Assembly (NCBI GenBank): GCA_029222685.1 | Contig: JARHVB010000005.1 | Coordinates: forward strand, 269,348-333,347 | Length of the DNA: 64,000 nucleotides | Direction: 5' to 3' | Source: Terripilifer ovatus | GTDB lineage: Bacteria; Pseudomonadota; Alphaproteobacteria; Rhizobiales; Beijerinckiaceae | In this document: one piece after another, positions 36,048 through 44,853 of the stretch | How the letters are laid out: each line of letters opens with the position of its first letter | Numbering within the stretch: position 1 is the first letter of the stretch | Translations under genes and position numbers: made by a program | Notes under the pieces: generated by a model | What the model was told of the DNA's origin: nothing | The model's database searches: none | Seen by the model: only the letters and a program-made list of their open reading frames with translations

Positions 36048-36887
36048 CTATCCCACGGTCATCCGGCGCTTCTTGAGCAGGCCATCACGGTCGACCCGTG
36101 TCCGCAGAATATCGAGCTCGCGGTCCGTCGGCGGCGTGGTCGTCATGACATTGTCGGGAATGACGAGTTCGAAGCCGGTGTTCTCGATCACATCCTCGAC
36201 AGTGAAACCGGGATGCACCGAGACGAGGCGCATGCGGTGCTCATCCTCGGTAAAGTCGCAGACGCAGATCGGCGTCCAGACCAGTTGCGGTCCGTCGCGG
36301 CCGTTGAGCGTCTCGAACCGCTCGTTGCCGCCGTTCATCCAGCCGGCGGCGCTGCGATAGTCCACCTTGTCAACGAGAGTACGCTTGTTGTGATGCTCGA
36401 GATAGACATTGTTCGGGCCGGAGCCGAGCCAGACGACACCGACAGAGCCCGGCCCGCGCACCTTGAGATCAGGATAGGGACCGCCGATCCCGATCATGTT
36501 GATATTGCCGTATTTGTCGATCTGCAGGCCGCCATAGCCGGAGCCGCCGCGCGCGATACGATCGCCCGGCTTGCGGCCCTTGGTGCCGTTGTCGACGACG
36601 TCGGCAATCAAAATCCTGCTCTCGGCCTGATAGCCGGCGCGCGGATCCCAGGTGCTGATCGGCAAGGTATCGAACTTGCTGTTGTAGACACCGGCGCCGC
36701 CGGAGAAGAGCCAGAGATTCGGCGCCACGGTCAATTGCGCCAGCCGGCTCGCCGCCAGCGAGACAAGCTGGTTGGCGCCGCCGCTGCCCATGAGCTCGCG
36801 ATCACCCGAACAATAGCGCGCGATCAGAATGGCCATGAACTCGGCGGTGGAATAGCGGTCGGTGCCCGGCGTTGCGATTCTTGTCAT
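36048..36887 (-). CDS. CoA-transferase-like beta subunit (GctB/IpdB type), catalytic Glu apparently replaced
   Basis: 279 residues from the ATG at 36887 with GGGAG seven bases upstream; a GTG at 36905 is less likely. Family I CoA-transferase features are VDYRSAAGWMNGGNERFE, GPQLVWTPICVCDF and the C-terminal PGFTVEDVIENTGFEL, which match glutaconate CoA-transferase subunit B. At the position of its catalytic Glu (the ESG of that protein, from memory) this one has Phe61 in LWLFSGGAG. Loss of that Glu is known in IpdAB, which are CoA-dependent ring hydrolases. See the finding on this pair. Confidence 0.82.
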   Translation of the reverse strand: MTRIATPGTDRYSTAEFMAILIARYCSGDRELMGSGGANQLVSLAASRLAQLTVAPNLWLFSGGAGVYNSKFDTLPISTWDPRAGYQAESRILIADVVDNGTKGRKPGDRIARGGSGYGGLQIDKYGNINMIGIGGPYPDLKVRGPGSVGVVWLGSGPNNVYLEHHNKRTLVDKVDYRSAAGWMNGGNERFETLNGRDGPQLVWTPICVCDFTEDEHRMRLVSVHPGFTVEDVIENTGFELVIPDNVMTTTPPTDRELDILRTRVDRDGLLKKRRMTVG

Positions 36888-36901
36888 TGTTCCGTCTCCC
36901 C

Positions 36902-37858
36902 TCACGCGCCCGACAGCATGCGACGAAGCTGCGTGGTGCGTGGCAGGCCACCGATCCGATCTAGATATTCGAGATGATCCTTGGGCTCGATGACGTATTT
37001 CTGAATATACTCATCCGCACGGCCATTGCGGACGAGATCGAGATAGAGTTTCAGGTGGTCTTCATCGAGGGCGTAATTGTTCGATGAGAAGGTCGGATGC
37101 GCGCCATAGGGAACATGGACGACGTAGTCGACCCAGATGCCGGGAATCGTCGTCTTCGACGCGTCGCGCGAAATGAATTCGTCACTGACGATCTCATCGG
37201 CCTGCACGATCACCAGATCGGCCGCCTTGGCCTTGTCGCGCTCCTGCCCGGTGCCGCCCCAGCACTGCGCATTGCCGTAAGCATCCGCCGCCTGCGCATG
37301 CATGATGAACACATCCGACGGCAGCGGCGGGATGGCATAGACCTCCCTGCCGGTAAACGGATCGACGACCTTCTTGAGCTCCGGATTGAGCTCCGGCAGC
37401 GACACCGCTTCATAGAGATATTGCACCGGCGCGAACGGCCGCCCGCCGGCAGCCGCCTGCGTGCCGAGAATAATGAAAGGCTCGTCGGCCTCGACGATAT
37501 CGAGCGTCTTCTCGGCGGCAGCCTTGCGGAAGGCCGGCGCGAGGCCGAGATATTCGAAGCCGACATAGGACAGATAAAGCTTCTTCAGCATACCCGCGGC
37601 AATCGGCAGGTCGGCCGCTATGGAGGCGGTGACCGGCGGGATCATCGTCATGTCCCTGGCGCCGGCGCGGATGGCGGCCCGGATCAGCGCCATCGCCGCA
37701 TCGGCGGAATGCGAGCCCGCCAGCGACAGCGAGCGCTTGGAAGCAATGATCTTTCCCGCCTCCTCCAGCGAGATGATCTTGCTGCGCCTCTCGAGCTTGC
37801 GCGCCGCCCGCTCGTCGAGCGGTGTCATATGCGGATAGTCTTTTGTCAGATGAGCCAT
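36902..37858 (-). CDS. CoA-transferase-like alpha subunit (GctA/IpdA type)
   Basis: 318 residues. Family I alpha-subunit signatures: LSLAGSHSADAAMALIRAAI, DIVEADEPFIILGTQAAAGG and DVFIMHAQAADAYGNAQCWG, followed by ADLVIVQADEIV. It is the first gene of the minus-strand operon and its 3' end is 14 bp from the beta gene. Together they would form an alpha2-beta2 enzyme acting on a CoA ester. The divergent MarR gene starts 100 bp away. Confidence 0.88.
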   Translation of the reverse strand: MAHLTKDYPHMTPLDERAARKLERRSKIISLEEAGKIIASKRSLSLAGSHSADAAMALIRAAIRAGARDMTMIPPVTASIAADLPIAAGMLKKLYLSYVGFEYLGLAPAFRKAAAEKTLDIVEADEPFIILGTQAAAGGRPFAPVQYLYEAVSLPELNPELKKVVDPFTGREVYAIPPLPSDVFIMHAQAADAYGNAQCWGGTGQERDKAKAADLVIVQADEIVSDEFISRDASKTTIPGIWVDYVVHVPYGAHPTFSSNNYALDEDHLKLYLDLVRNGRADEYIQKYVIEPKDHLEYLDRIGGLPRTTQLRRMLSGA

Positions 37859-37891
37859 GTTTCCTCGCCCGCATGTCGATTTTTCTCAGCT

Positions 37892-37919
37892 AACTATATG
37901 ACTTTATCATACATGTCAA
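37892..37919 (-). promoter_or_regulatory. Candidate promoter of the CoA-transferase/ligase operon with embedded palindrome
   Basis: On the minus strand TTGACA (37914-37919) is followed, 17 bases on, by TAGTTA as a possible -10, placing the start of transcription about 25 bp before the ATG at 37858. Inside the spacer is TATGA-N5-TCATA (37897-37911), a 5-bp dyad of the kind MarR proteins bind. The divergent MarR gene at 37959 is the natural regulator. Confidence 0.5.
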
Positions 37920-37958
37920 TATCGTTGTGTCTCCCGATCATTGTGGTAGTGAATCCCG

Positions 37959-38447
37959 ATGAGCCAGACCAAGACAAAGACGGCGCCGACCGGCGAGTTG
38001 CCGCACGTCACCACCCTGTTCGCCCAGAAGATGGCGAGCCTCAACCGGGCTCTGGATCGCCAGGCGGAAGCCGTGGTCGCGGCGCGCACGGAAATGTCGC
38101 TGCTGGAATGCCGCGTGCTGTCCTATGTCGCAGCCCATTCGCCCGTGAGCATCCGCGATGTCGCCGCCGGCATGTTTCTCGACCAGGGCCAGACCAGCCG
38201 GCTCTCCTCGCGCCTGACGGAACTGGGTTATCTTGCCCGCACGCGCAGCGAGGAGGACCAGAGAAGCACCTTCCTGACGCTGACGCGAAAGGGCTCCGAG
38301 GCCTATGAGCGCATGCGGCGCAGCGTTTCGGCCTGGAACCGCAGCCTCATGGAACAGATCTCGCCGGACGAATTTAAAACCGTCGATCGGGTGATCGATC
38401 AGTTGACCCGCTTTGTGAAGGCGCAGACCGGGACGGCCGCGAAATAG
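37959..38447 (+). CDS. MarR-family transcriptional regulator
   Basis: 162 residues. The winged helix spans about 60-105: VSIRDVAAGMFLDQGQTSRL (recognition helix), then RTRSEEDQRSTFLTLTRKGS (wing and third helix). It is divergent from the eight-gene operon at 30555-37858 and probably represses it until an aromatic or CoA ligand binds. The shared intergenic region has the dyad at 37897-37911. Confidence 0.86.
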   Translation: MSQTKTKTAPTGELPHVTTLFAQKMASLNRALDRQAEAVVAARTEMSLLECRVLSYVAAHSPVSIRDVAAGMFLDQGQTSRLSSRLTELGYLARTRSEEDQRSTFLTLTRKGSEAYERMRRSVSAWNRSLMEQISPDEFKTVDRVIDQLTRFVKAQTGTAAK

Positions 38448-38568
38448 TTGCCGCTCCCTCCGAACTCGCCCTAGAAGCAAATCTTATAGCTCCTAGTGAC
38501 CGATAGACTTTCCCGCCCGCGATTTGGATCGCTACACAGGCTGGAGATAGTCGCATCGGGGTAGGAAC

Positions 38569-40188
38569 ATGATCGCCACAGACGTCGTTATCGTTGGCGC
38601 CGGACCAGTCGGCCTGACACTTGCTCTCGATCTCGGCCAGCGCGGCATCTCCTGCGTTCTGCTGGAGCAGAAGGCGGAGCCCGCCTTCCTTCCCAAGATG
38701 GAACGATGCAACGCCCGCACGATGGAGCTTTATCGTCGGCTCGGGGTCGTCGACAAGATCCGCAAGGCCGGCCTCAAGGGGGATGTGCCTCTCGACGTCT
38801 ACATCGTCCTGGCAATGGACCGGCCGCCCTTGCTGCGCCTTCCCTATCCCTCCGCCGACGAAGCACGCCGGACCGATCGGGCGCAAAACGATGGAACAAC
38901 CCCCTGCGAACCCTATCAGCTCGTGTCGCAATACACGGTGGAGCCCGTCCTCCTGCGCGAAGTCCAGACCTACCCGTCGGTCGATGTGCGCTTCTCGTCC
39001 ACCTACGTGAAGCACGAACAGGATTCGGAAGGCGTCACGGTCACATTCGAGAATGCGAAGCACGAGACGCTTTCCATCCGGGGCAAGTATCTTGTCGGCT
39101 GCGACGGCGGCTCCAGCCCCGTCCGCAAGAATTTGAACATCAAACTGAGCGGCGAAGGCCGGCTCGGGCAATTGCAGCAGGGTCTTTTCTACTGTCCGGA
39201 CCTGTTCGACCAGATTCCCATCGGCAACGGTCCCGGAAGAGGCCGCCACTACCATGTCGCCGACGACAAGGCGACGTTCCTGATCATGCAGGATTCGACC
39301 AAGCACTGGACCTTGCACTCCGCGGTCGATGGCCCGGAGGAATTGAAGAAGATGTTCGAGCGCACCATCGCACGGCCGCTGAAATACGATCTGCTGTCCT
39401 GCAATCCCTGGCATCAGAACCTTCTCCTTGCCGACAGTTACGCAACCGGCCGTGTGTTCATCGCCGGCGATGCCGCCCATCTCGTCATCCCGACGGGCGG
39501 ACTTGGCATGAACACGGGGGTCGGCGACGCGGTCGATCTCGGCTGGAAGCTCGCCGCCACGATCAAGGGTTGGGCAGGACCCGATCTGTTGAAATCCTAT
39601 GCGATTGAGCGCCGGCAGGTCGGCGAACGGAACGTCGGAGCCTCGCGCTATGCCTCCATCGGCCGGCGCAGATGGCGCTCGATGTATTCGCCCGACATCA
39701 CCGAAAATACGCCCAAGGGGCGGCGTGATCGCCGGACGCTTGCTGAAGTAGCCGATATCGAACAGCGCAAGACCAACGAGATGATCGGCGCCGAGCTCGG
39801 CTACCGCTATGTCGATTCTCCCGTGATCGCGAATATCCCCGGCGGGCCGGAACATCTTTTCCGCGAATATGAACCGACCACATGGCCGGGCGCACGGCTA
39901 CCCAATATCTGGCTAGCAACCGGCGAACCGATCCAGGACGTCCTGGGGGCGGGTTATACAGTCATACAGTTCAACGATGACGATGCCGTCTCGGAGCAGC
40001 TGTGCGCGGCCATCCGGCATTACGGCGCTCCCGCGGCATGCCTTCGCCTCAAGGATGATTACGCCAGGGACATATATGGGTTCGACTATATTCTGGTGCG
40101 GCCCGATCTCCATATCGTCTGGCGGGGCGATGAGCTGGACCTGGATCCCGCACTGATCGGCGCAATTGCGACCGGCCACGCGGCATGA
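38569..40188 (+). CDS. FAD-dependent aromatic hydroxylase (PHBH/MhpA-like)
   Basis: 539 residues of the class A flavoprotein monooxygenases. GAGPVG at 10-15 binds the ADP part of FAD, GCDGGSS with Asp179-Gly180 is the DG motif, and FIAGDAAHLVIPTGG with Gly300-Asp301 is the GD motif. The C-terminal 150 residues are a thioredoxin-like tail typical of MhpA/phenol hydroxylase types. It inserts one oxygen atom into a phenolic or heteroaromatic ring using NAD(P)H. The substrate is unknown. Confidence 0.87.
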   Translation: MIATDVVIVGAGPVGLTLALDLGQRGISCVLLEQKAEPAFLPKMERCNARTMELYRRLGVVDKIRKAGLKGDVPLDVYIVLAMDRPPLLRLPYPSADEARRTDRAQNDGTTPCEPYQLVSQYTVEPVLLREVQTYPSVDVRFSSTYVKHEQDSEGVTVTFENAKHETLSIRGKYLVGCDGGSSPVRKNLNIKLSGEGRLGQLQQGLFYCPDLFDQIPIGNGPGRGRHYHVADDKATFLIMQDSTKHWTLHSAVDGPEELKKMFERTIARPLKYDLLSCNPWHQNLLLADSYATGRVFIAGDAAHLVIPTGGLGMNTGVGDAVDLGWKLAATIKGWAGPDLLKSYAIERRQVGERNVGASRYASIGRRRWRSMYSPDITENTPKGRRDRRTLAEVADIEQRKTNEMIGAELGYRYVDSPVIANIPGGPEHLFREYEPTTWPGARLPNIWLATGEPIQDVLGAGYTVIQFNDDDAVSEQLCAAIRHYGAPAACLRLKDDYARDIYGFDYILVRPDLHIVWRGDELDLDPALIGAIATGHAA

Positions 40189-40239
40189 TCCCCGGTGTGC
40201 TTCTTGTGGGCTGAGGCTTGCCGGAGTACATCATCTAGG

Positions 40240-41205
40240 ATGAGCGCAGATAGAAGACCCTCGATCGGCTCCCTGCCCCAGTTTGACATACGGCACGTGC
40301 ACTACTTTTCCATGGTCGCGCGCAGCGGAAGCTTTTCCGCTGCGAGCAAAATGCTCAACGTATCCCAGCCGGCCCTGGGCCAGCAGATAAAAGCCCTTGA
40401 AGAGATTCTCGGCGTCACGCTGTTCGAGCGGCATTCACGCGGTGTCACCCTCACGCCCGCCGGCATCGAATTCCAGCGCCGCGCCGATGAGCTCTTGAAT
40501 CTCTGGTCTGAATTGTCCCATGCCATGGAAGGCTTCAGCCACAATCTGAAAGGCCAGGCCCGCCTCGGCGTGACGCCGACGAGCAGTCGGCTGCTCGCCA
40601 TGAGCATTATCGGCGAAAGCCAGAACCATCCGCAATTGGCGCTCAGCCTGAAATATGGTTTCAGCTACGACCTTCTAAGATCGCTCGAGGCCGGCGATCT
40701 CGATATCGCGCTTTGCTACGATCCGCCGGCCACAACGCCTTTCGCCAACCAGTTTCCTCTGTACCGGGAGCCCCTGTTCCTGATCGGACCATCGGAAGTC
40801 GTGGCGCGTTACGGGCCCGAGATTCACTTCGATAATATCACCGGCATTCCATTGATCCTCGACAGCCGCTTTCATGTCATTCGCGAACGCGTCGAGAGCG
40901 TGGCTATGGAACGCGGCATACAGATAAATGTCCGCAGCGAAATCGAACCGATCAACCTGAAACGGGACGTGCTTCTGAACAAGGATGCATGTACCATTCT
41001 TCCCTATGCGCTTTTCGAGGAGGATATTGCCAGCAACTCGCTGTCAGCCGCGAAAATCGTGGATCCCTGTCTTATCCAGACGATGACATTGCTCGTGGCG
41101 AAAAGCTTCTCGCCCAGCATATCCGGCTTCATTCGCGACACCATTTCAAACGCCGCCTCGCGTCTCATGCAGAACCGCATCGTGACGTGGTTTCCGGTGA
41201 ACTGA
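40240..41205 (+). CDS. LysR-family transcriptional regulator
   Basis: 321 residues from the ATG at 40240; an earlier in-frame GTG at 40195 is possible and neither has a strong ribosome-binding site. HTH: IRHVHYFSMVARSGSFSAAS then KMLNVSQPALGQQIKALEEI. The effector domain follows. Between the monooxygenase and amidohydrolase on the same strand, it may control either or both. Confidence 0.88.
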   Translation: MSADRRPSIGSLPQFDIRHVHYFSMVARSGSFSAASKMLNVSQPALGQQIKALEEILGVTLFERHSRGVTLTPAGIEFQRRADELLNLWSELSHAMEGFSHNLKGQARLGVTPTSSRLLAMSIIGESQNHPQLALSLKYGFSYDLLRSLEAGDLDIALCYDPPATTPFANQFPLYREPLFLIGPSEVVARYGPEIHFDNITGIPLILDSRFHVIRERVESVAMERGIQINVRSEIEPINLKRDVLLNKDACTILPYALFEEDIASNSLSAAKIVDPCLIQTMTLLVAKSFSPSISGFIRDTISNAASRLMQNRIVTWFPVN

Positions 41206-41244
41206 ACGACCCCGATACAGGCACAACTCGAAAGGACCCTCGCC

Positions 41245-42261
41245 ATGCGTTATATTGACTGTTTCAACCATTTCTTCCCGCAGGCGCTGTGGGACAAGAT
41301 GATGGCGACCCCGGGCGCGGCAGCCGACATCGGCGCGCGCATGCGCGGCGTCCCGGCGATCTATGACCTCAAGCGCCGCAAGGAGGTCTGCGACATGTTC
41401 CGGGGCAAATACGACTACACCCAGGTCATCTCGCTCGGCATGCCGCCGCTGGAGGCGCTGGGCACGCCGGAGCAGGTCGAGGAATTCGCCAAGCTCGGCA
41501 ATGACGGCATGGCCGACCTCTGCGTCAAGGAGAAGGACTATTTCTGCGGCTGGCTCGCCTCGCTGCCGATGAACTCGCCCAACGCGGCCAAGGAACTCGA
41601 GCGCGCCTTCAAGAACGGCGCCTGCGGCGTGCAGATCCACTCCAACATCAACGGCAAGCCGCTCGACGAGCAGGAGTTCCGGCCGATCTTCGAGATCGCC
41701 GAGAAGAACAACAAGATGGTGTTCCTGCACCCCTCGCGCGGCGCCTTCGACCTCGCCGACTACAAGACCGAGAAGAAGTCCAAATACGAGATCTGGTGGA
41801 CCTTCGGCTGGCCTTACGAGACCTCGGTCGCCATGGCCCGTCTGGTCTTCGGCGGCGTGATGGACGAGTTCCCGAAGCTGAAGGTCCTGGCCCATCACCT
41901 GGGCGCCATGGTCCCCTATTTCGAAGGCCGCGTCGGCCCCGGCTGGGATCAGCTCGGCAACCGCACGACGGACGAGGACTACAAGACGCTGCTCAAGAAC
42001 ATGAAGCGCCGCCCGCTCGACTACTTCAAGGACTTCTATGCCGACACCGCCGTGTTCGGCTCGAAGGCGGCGACCGACTGCGGCCTGGCCTTCTACGGCT
42101 CGGACCGCGCCATGTTCGCCTCCGACTGCCCGTTCGATCCGGAAAAGGGCCCGGGCTATATCCGCGACACCATCGCGATCATGGAAAAGCTGGACTACAG
42201 CCAGGAAGACAAGGAAAAGATCTGCTTCAAGAACGCCCAGCAGCATCTGGGCATCAAGTAA
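41245..42261 (+). CDS. Amidohydrolase-2 family protein (ACMSD/LigW-like)
   Basis: 338 residues. TIM-barrel metal site: VFLHPS (His162), LAHHLG (His217/218) and ASDCPFD (Asp294). The N-terminal HxH ligand pair is seen as Phe7-Asn8-His9, so the first His is absent. The group includes decarboxylases such as ACMSD, LigW and gamma-resorcylate decarboxylase, and hydrolases. Codon choice is more strongly G/C-ended than in the neighbours, as in highly expressed genes. It is followed by a strong terminator at 42295. Confidence 0.82.
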   Translation: MRYIDCFNHFFPQALWDKMMATPGAAADIGARMRGVPAIYDLKRRKEVCDMFRGKYDYTQVISLGMPPLEALGTPEQVEEFAKLGNDGMADLCVKEKDYFCGWLASLPMNSPNAAKELERAFKNGACGVQIHSNINGKPLDEQEFRPIFEIAEKNNKMVFLHPSRGAFDLADYKTEKKSKYEIWWTFGWPYETSVAMARLVFGGVMDEFPKLKVLAHHLGAMVPYFEGRVGPGWDQLGNRTTDEDYKTLLKNMKRRPLDYFKDFYADTAVFGSKAATDCGLAFYGSDRAMFASDCPFDPEKGPGYIRDTIAIMEKLDYSQEDKEKICFKNAQQHLGIK

Positions 42262-42294
42262 GCAGCAGCCGCCTTACACGACCAACAACGATCG

Positions 42295-42326
42295 ATGCCC
42301 GGCTTCACGCCGGGCATTCTGCTTTT
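42295..42326 (+). terminator. Rho-independent terminator after the amidohydrolase gene
   Basis: ATGCCCGGC and GCCGGGCAT form a perfect 9-bp stem around the loop TTCAC (42295-42317), followed by TCTGCTTTT. It begins 34 bp after the stop codon and separates the amidohydrolase from the receptor gene at 42406. Confidence 0.88.
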
Positions 42327-42405
42327 AAGCGCTCCCCCGCACCGGGATTTTCTATTGTCACATTGTCGGTCCGTGTGCAAAGTCAGGTCTTAGGGGGGAA
42401 CGTAG

Positions 42406-43407
42406 ATGCAGCAGAACCGGCGCCGGCAGCGCGTATTTCAGCGCAATGGCAAATGTCTCCAAGCCGCTCTGGCGGCGCTCGGCATTGCCCTCGTCGCGAC
42501 GGCCGTTCCTGTCCAGGCTCAGCAACTCAAGTTCATCGTCGGCACCGCGCCGGGTGGCTCGATCGACGCTTACGTGCGCGTCATTTCCGACCACATGAGC
42601 AAGACCCTCGGCACCACCGCCATCGTCGAAAGCCGCGTCGGCAATTCGAGCAATATGGCGGCACAATCCGTCGTCTCGGCACCGGCGGACGGCAACACCA
42701 TCATGGTCGGCACGATGGCCCTGGCCGAGATCAACCCGCATGTCTTCAACCATCCGAACTGGTCGATGAAGGATTTCCTGCCGCTGATCAAAGGCGTCGA
42801 GGCGCCGCTGGTTCTGGCCGCAAATCAGAGCGTGCCGGCGACCAACTTTGCCGAATTCCTCGACTGGGCGCGCAAGAACAGCGGAAAGCTGACTTATGCG
42901 TCCTATAGTCCGGGCACGCCGTCGCATTTTCTCGGCGCACTGCTGAACGAAAAGTTCGCCCTCAACCTGGCGCATGTCCCCTATCGGGGCTCCGCGCCTC
43001 AGGTCATAGATCTGGTCGCAGGCCACGCCCTGTTCGGCTTTACGCAAACTCAGGCCGCGGTTCCGAACATCGACAACGGCACGCTGAAGGCATTCGGCGT
43101 CACCAGCACGACGCGCTTCTTTCAACTGCCGCAAACGCCGACCTTCGCCGAACTGGGCTATCCGGAGTTCTATACCGGCATCTGGTTCGGCTTGCTCATT
43201 CGCGCCGCGACGCCTCCCGATGTCGCCGACCGTCTGCTCAAGGCGGCGGTCGCCGCCCATGCCGACCCGAAGGTGCGCGAACTCCTGGTCGCGCAAGGTT
43301 TCGAGGTTTCCGGCCAAACAGGGGAGGCGTTCCGCAAGTCGATCGAGGAAGGCAGCGCACGCTGGGCGGCACTGGTGAAATCGACCGGATTCAAGGCCCA
43401 GGACTGA
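42406..43407 (+). CDS. Bug/TctC-type periplasmic receptor
   Basis: 333 residues. Start ATG follows AGGGGGGAAC. A long positively charged leader ([15 protein letters not shown]) precedes the signal hydrophobic stretch ending near [23 protein letters not shown] and [19 protein letters not shown] are Bug motifs. It is isolated: terminator upstream, gapR downstream. Confidence 0.88.
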   Translation: MQQNRRRQRVFQRNGKCLQAALAALGIALVATAVPVQAQQLKFIVGTAPGGSIDAYVRVISDHMSKTLGTTAIVESRVGNSSNMAAQSVVSAPADGNTIMVGTMALAEINPHVFNHPNWSMKDFLPLIKGVEAPLVLAANQSVPATNFAEFLDWARKNSGKLTYASYSPGTPSHFLGALLNEKFALNLAHVPYRGSAPQVIDLVAGHALFGFTQTQAAVPNIDNGTLKAFGVTSTTRFFQLPQTPTFAELGYPEFYTGIWFGLLIRAATPPDVADRLLKAAVAAHADPKVRELLVAQGFEVSGQTGEAFRKSIEEGSARWAALVKSTGFKAQD

Positions 43408-43565
43408 TCGGCACCTGGCTTTTCGCCTATTTTCAGGGGATAGCGGGAATTACTCGGCTGGCGGCGTTGACGTCGCTGCCGCCGCAAAGGCAACCTGAAA
43501 TCATGCATGGGTCCGCGCGCCCGCAGAAATTTCAATACATCCAGAAATTCAGTTCAAGGTCGGTT

Positions 43566-43811
43566 ATGGACAGTTCAACGGTCAACGGCTCGCATCTCCG
43601 TTCGTTTATCGAGCGTATCGAGCATCTTGAGGAAGAGAAGCGCACGATCGCCGACGACATCAAGGAGGTCTATGCCGAAGCCAAGGGCACCGGCTTCGAC
43701 GTCAAGATCATGCGCAAGATCGTCTCGCTCCGCCGCCAGGAGGTGAACAAGCGCAAGGAAGAGGAGGAAATCCTCGACCTTTATCTCAACGCGCTGGGAA
43801 TGATCGAGTAA
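43566..43811 (+). CDS. gapR: GapR-like (DUF2312) nucleoid-associated protein
   Basis: 81 residues. The family core [40 protein letters not shown] and the charged [17 protein letters not shown] are readily recognised; the first helix is a coiled coil. GapR binds overtwisted AT-rich DNA ahead of moving polymerases and helps topoisomerases in alphaproteobacteria. Two upstream in-frame starts exist (one at 43503); the ATG at 43566 has AAGG nearby and gives the usual length of about 80-90 residues. Confidence 0.8.
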   Translation: MDSSTVNGSHLRSFIERIEHLEEEKRTIADDIKEVYAEAKGTGFDVKIMRKIVSLRRQEVNKRKEEEEILDLYLNALGMIE

Positions 43812-44231
43812 TCCCGCCTGAGCCACCCGGCCAGGCGCCCGAGCCTCGGCGCTCCGCAATAAAGCGCTGCGGCGGACAAACAACCGGATTGCCGGCAGCA
43901 TCTGGAACTGCGCTTTCGCCGCTCACGCGAGAGCGCCATTGCGATTTTCAACCTGCGTTCGTCACGCGGGGGTTAGCCAATCCACGGCAGCCCGGCCATG
44001 CAGCAGCGAGACACTGCGAAGCTGAATGACTGGTCTTCATAAGGACCAGGCTCAAACGTCGGCTATGGAGCTCTCGCCAGATTGACTGTCCTGATCCGCT
44101 CTTGATCTCCCGCATTGGCTTACACCGGGCAACCGGCGGATTGCGGCGGGCCGACATTTGCAAGCTTCATCGCGATCGCGTTCACTGGTTCATCAGTAGC
44201 TGGCCTGTTGGATGCAAGCGAAAATAGCTCA
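43812..44231. other. 420-bp intergenic region, no gene seen
   Basis: I see no supported gene on either strand. Short stems occur (CTGGTC/GACCAG near 44030-44050, and a GC-rich imperfect stem near 43835-43855 after gapR), which may be transcript ends. The promoter of the MarR gene should be at its right side. Confidence 0.5.
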
Positions 44232-44771
44232 ATGGAATGGGACATGACGAAAGAACCGGGCACAATCGTTGTAAGGACGCTGCGAGAACTTGAAGGAAGA
44301 CATTCTTCCTCCGATCACACGACGCTGGTCATCGAAGAATCAGTGAGCTTCCTGATCGCGGTCGCATCGCGATTTCTGGATCGGTCTCTCAACGTCAGGC
44401 TTCAGCCATACGATGTCTCATTCGGACAATGGCCGTTTCTCATGGCTCTCTGGGCCGAGGAAGGAATAAGCCAAAGGGAGTTGAGCCGGCGTCTTTCAAA
44501 AGAAGAGGCAACGACGACGCGCACACTTGGCCGCATGGAAGCCGAAGGTTTGATATCGCGCGGATCGGACCCGGGCGACAAGCGGCAAAGAAAGATTTCA
44601 TTGACCCGGAAGGGCCGCATGTTGCGCGACAAGCTGGTTCCCGAAGCGCTGGACGTTACCGCTGTCGCAGTCGCGGCGCTTTCCGAAAAGGAGGTTGCCG
44701 CCTTGCGGACGGCGCTGAAGAAAATAATCGGCTCGCTCAAAGACAACCTTTCCCAGGACGCGCAAGATTAG
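44232..44771 (+). CDS. MarR-family transcriptional regulator
   Basis: 179 residues from the ATG at 44232; an ATG at 44244 and longer upstream extensions are possible because no start has a strong Shine-Dalgarno. Winged helix: EEGISQRELSRRLSKEEATT and then RTLGRMEAEGLISRGSDPGD followed by KRQRKISLTRKGR (wing). It is followed in the same direction by a perfect palindrome at 44782-44803, which it probably binds to control the downstream dioxygenase operon. Confidence 0.85.
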   Translation: MEWDMTKEPGTIVVRTLRELEGRHSSSDHTTLVIEESVSFLIAVASRFLDRSLNVRLQPYDVSFGQWPFLMALWAEEGISQRELSRRLSKEEATTTRTLGRMEAEGLISRGSDPGDKRQRKISLTRKGRMLRDKLVPEALDVTAVAVAALSEKEVAALRTALKKIIGSLKDNLSQDAQD

Positions 44772-44784
44772 GACGCGCAAGATT
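44755..44784 (+). repeat. 15-bp tandem duplication at the 3' end of the MarR gene
   Basis: AGGACGCGCAAGATT occurs twice back to back (44755-44769 and 44770-44784). The first copy spans the stop codon, so the encoded end is ...DAQD-stop; the second copy supplies the first bases of the operator palindrome. Confidence 0.9.
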
Positions 44785-44803
44785 ACTTGTCTTGACAAGT
44801 AAT
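44782..44803. promoter_or_regulatory. Perfect 10-2-10 palindrome, candidate MarR operator
   Basis: ATTACTTGTC, two bases, then GACAAGTAAT: perfect 10-bp arms, AT-rich, 50 bp before the dioxygenase ATG at 44854. TTGTCTTGACAAG at its centre overlaps a TTGACA -35-like hexamer (44792-44797), where a bound repressor would block RNA polymerase. Confidence 0.75.
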
Positions 44804-44853
44804 ATGGCCAGCATTAGGATGGAGGCAAATCTGGAAGACCTGGAGGGGGGTCC

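Noticed and set aside
38374..39855. A 493-residue minus-strand reading frame opposite the flavin monooxygenase
   Set aside because: It runs antisense to all three FAD motifs of the monooxygenase and also over the MarR end.
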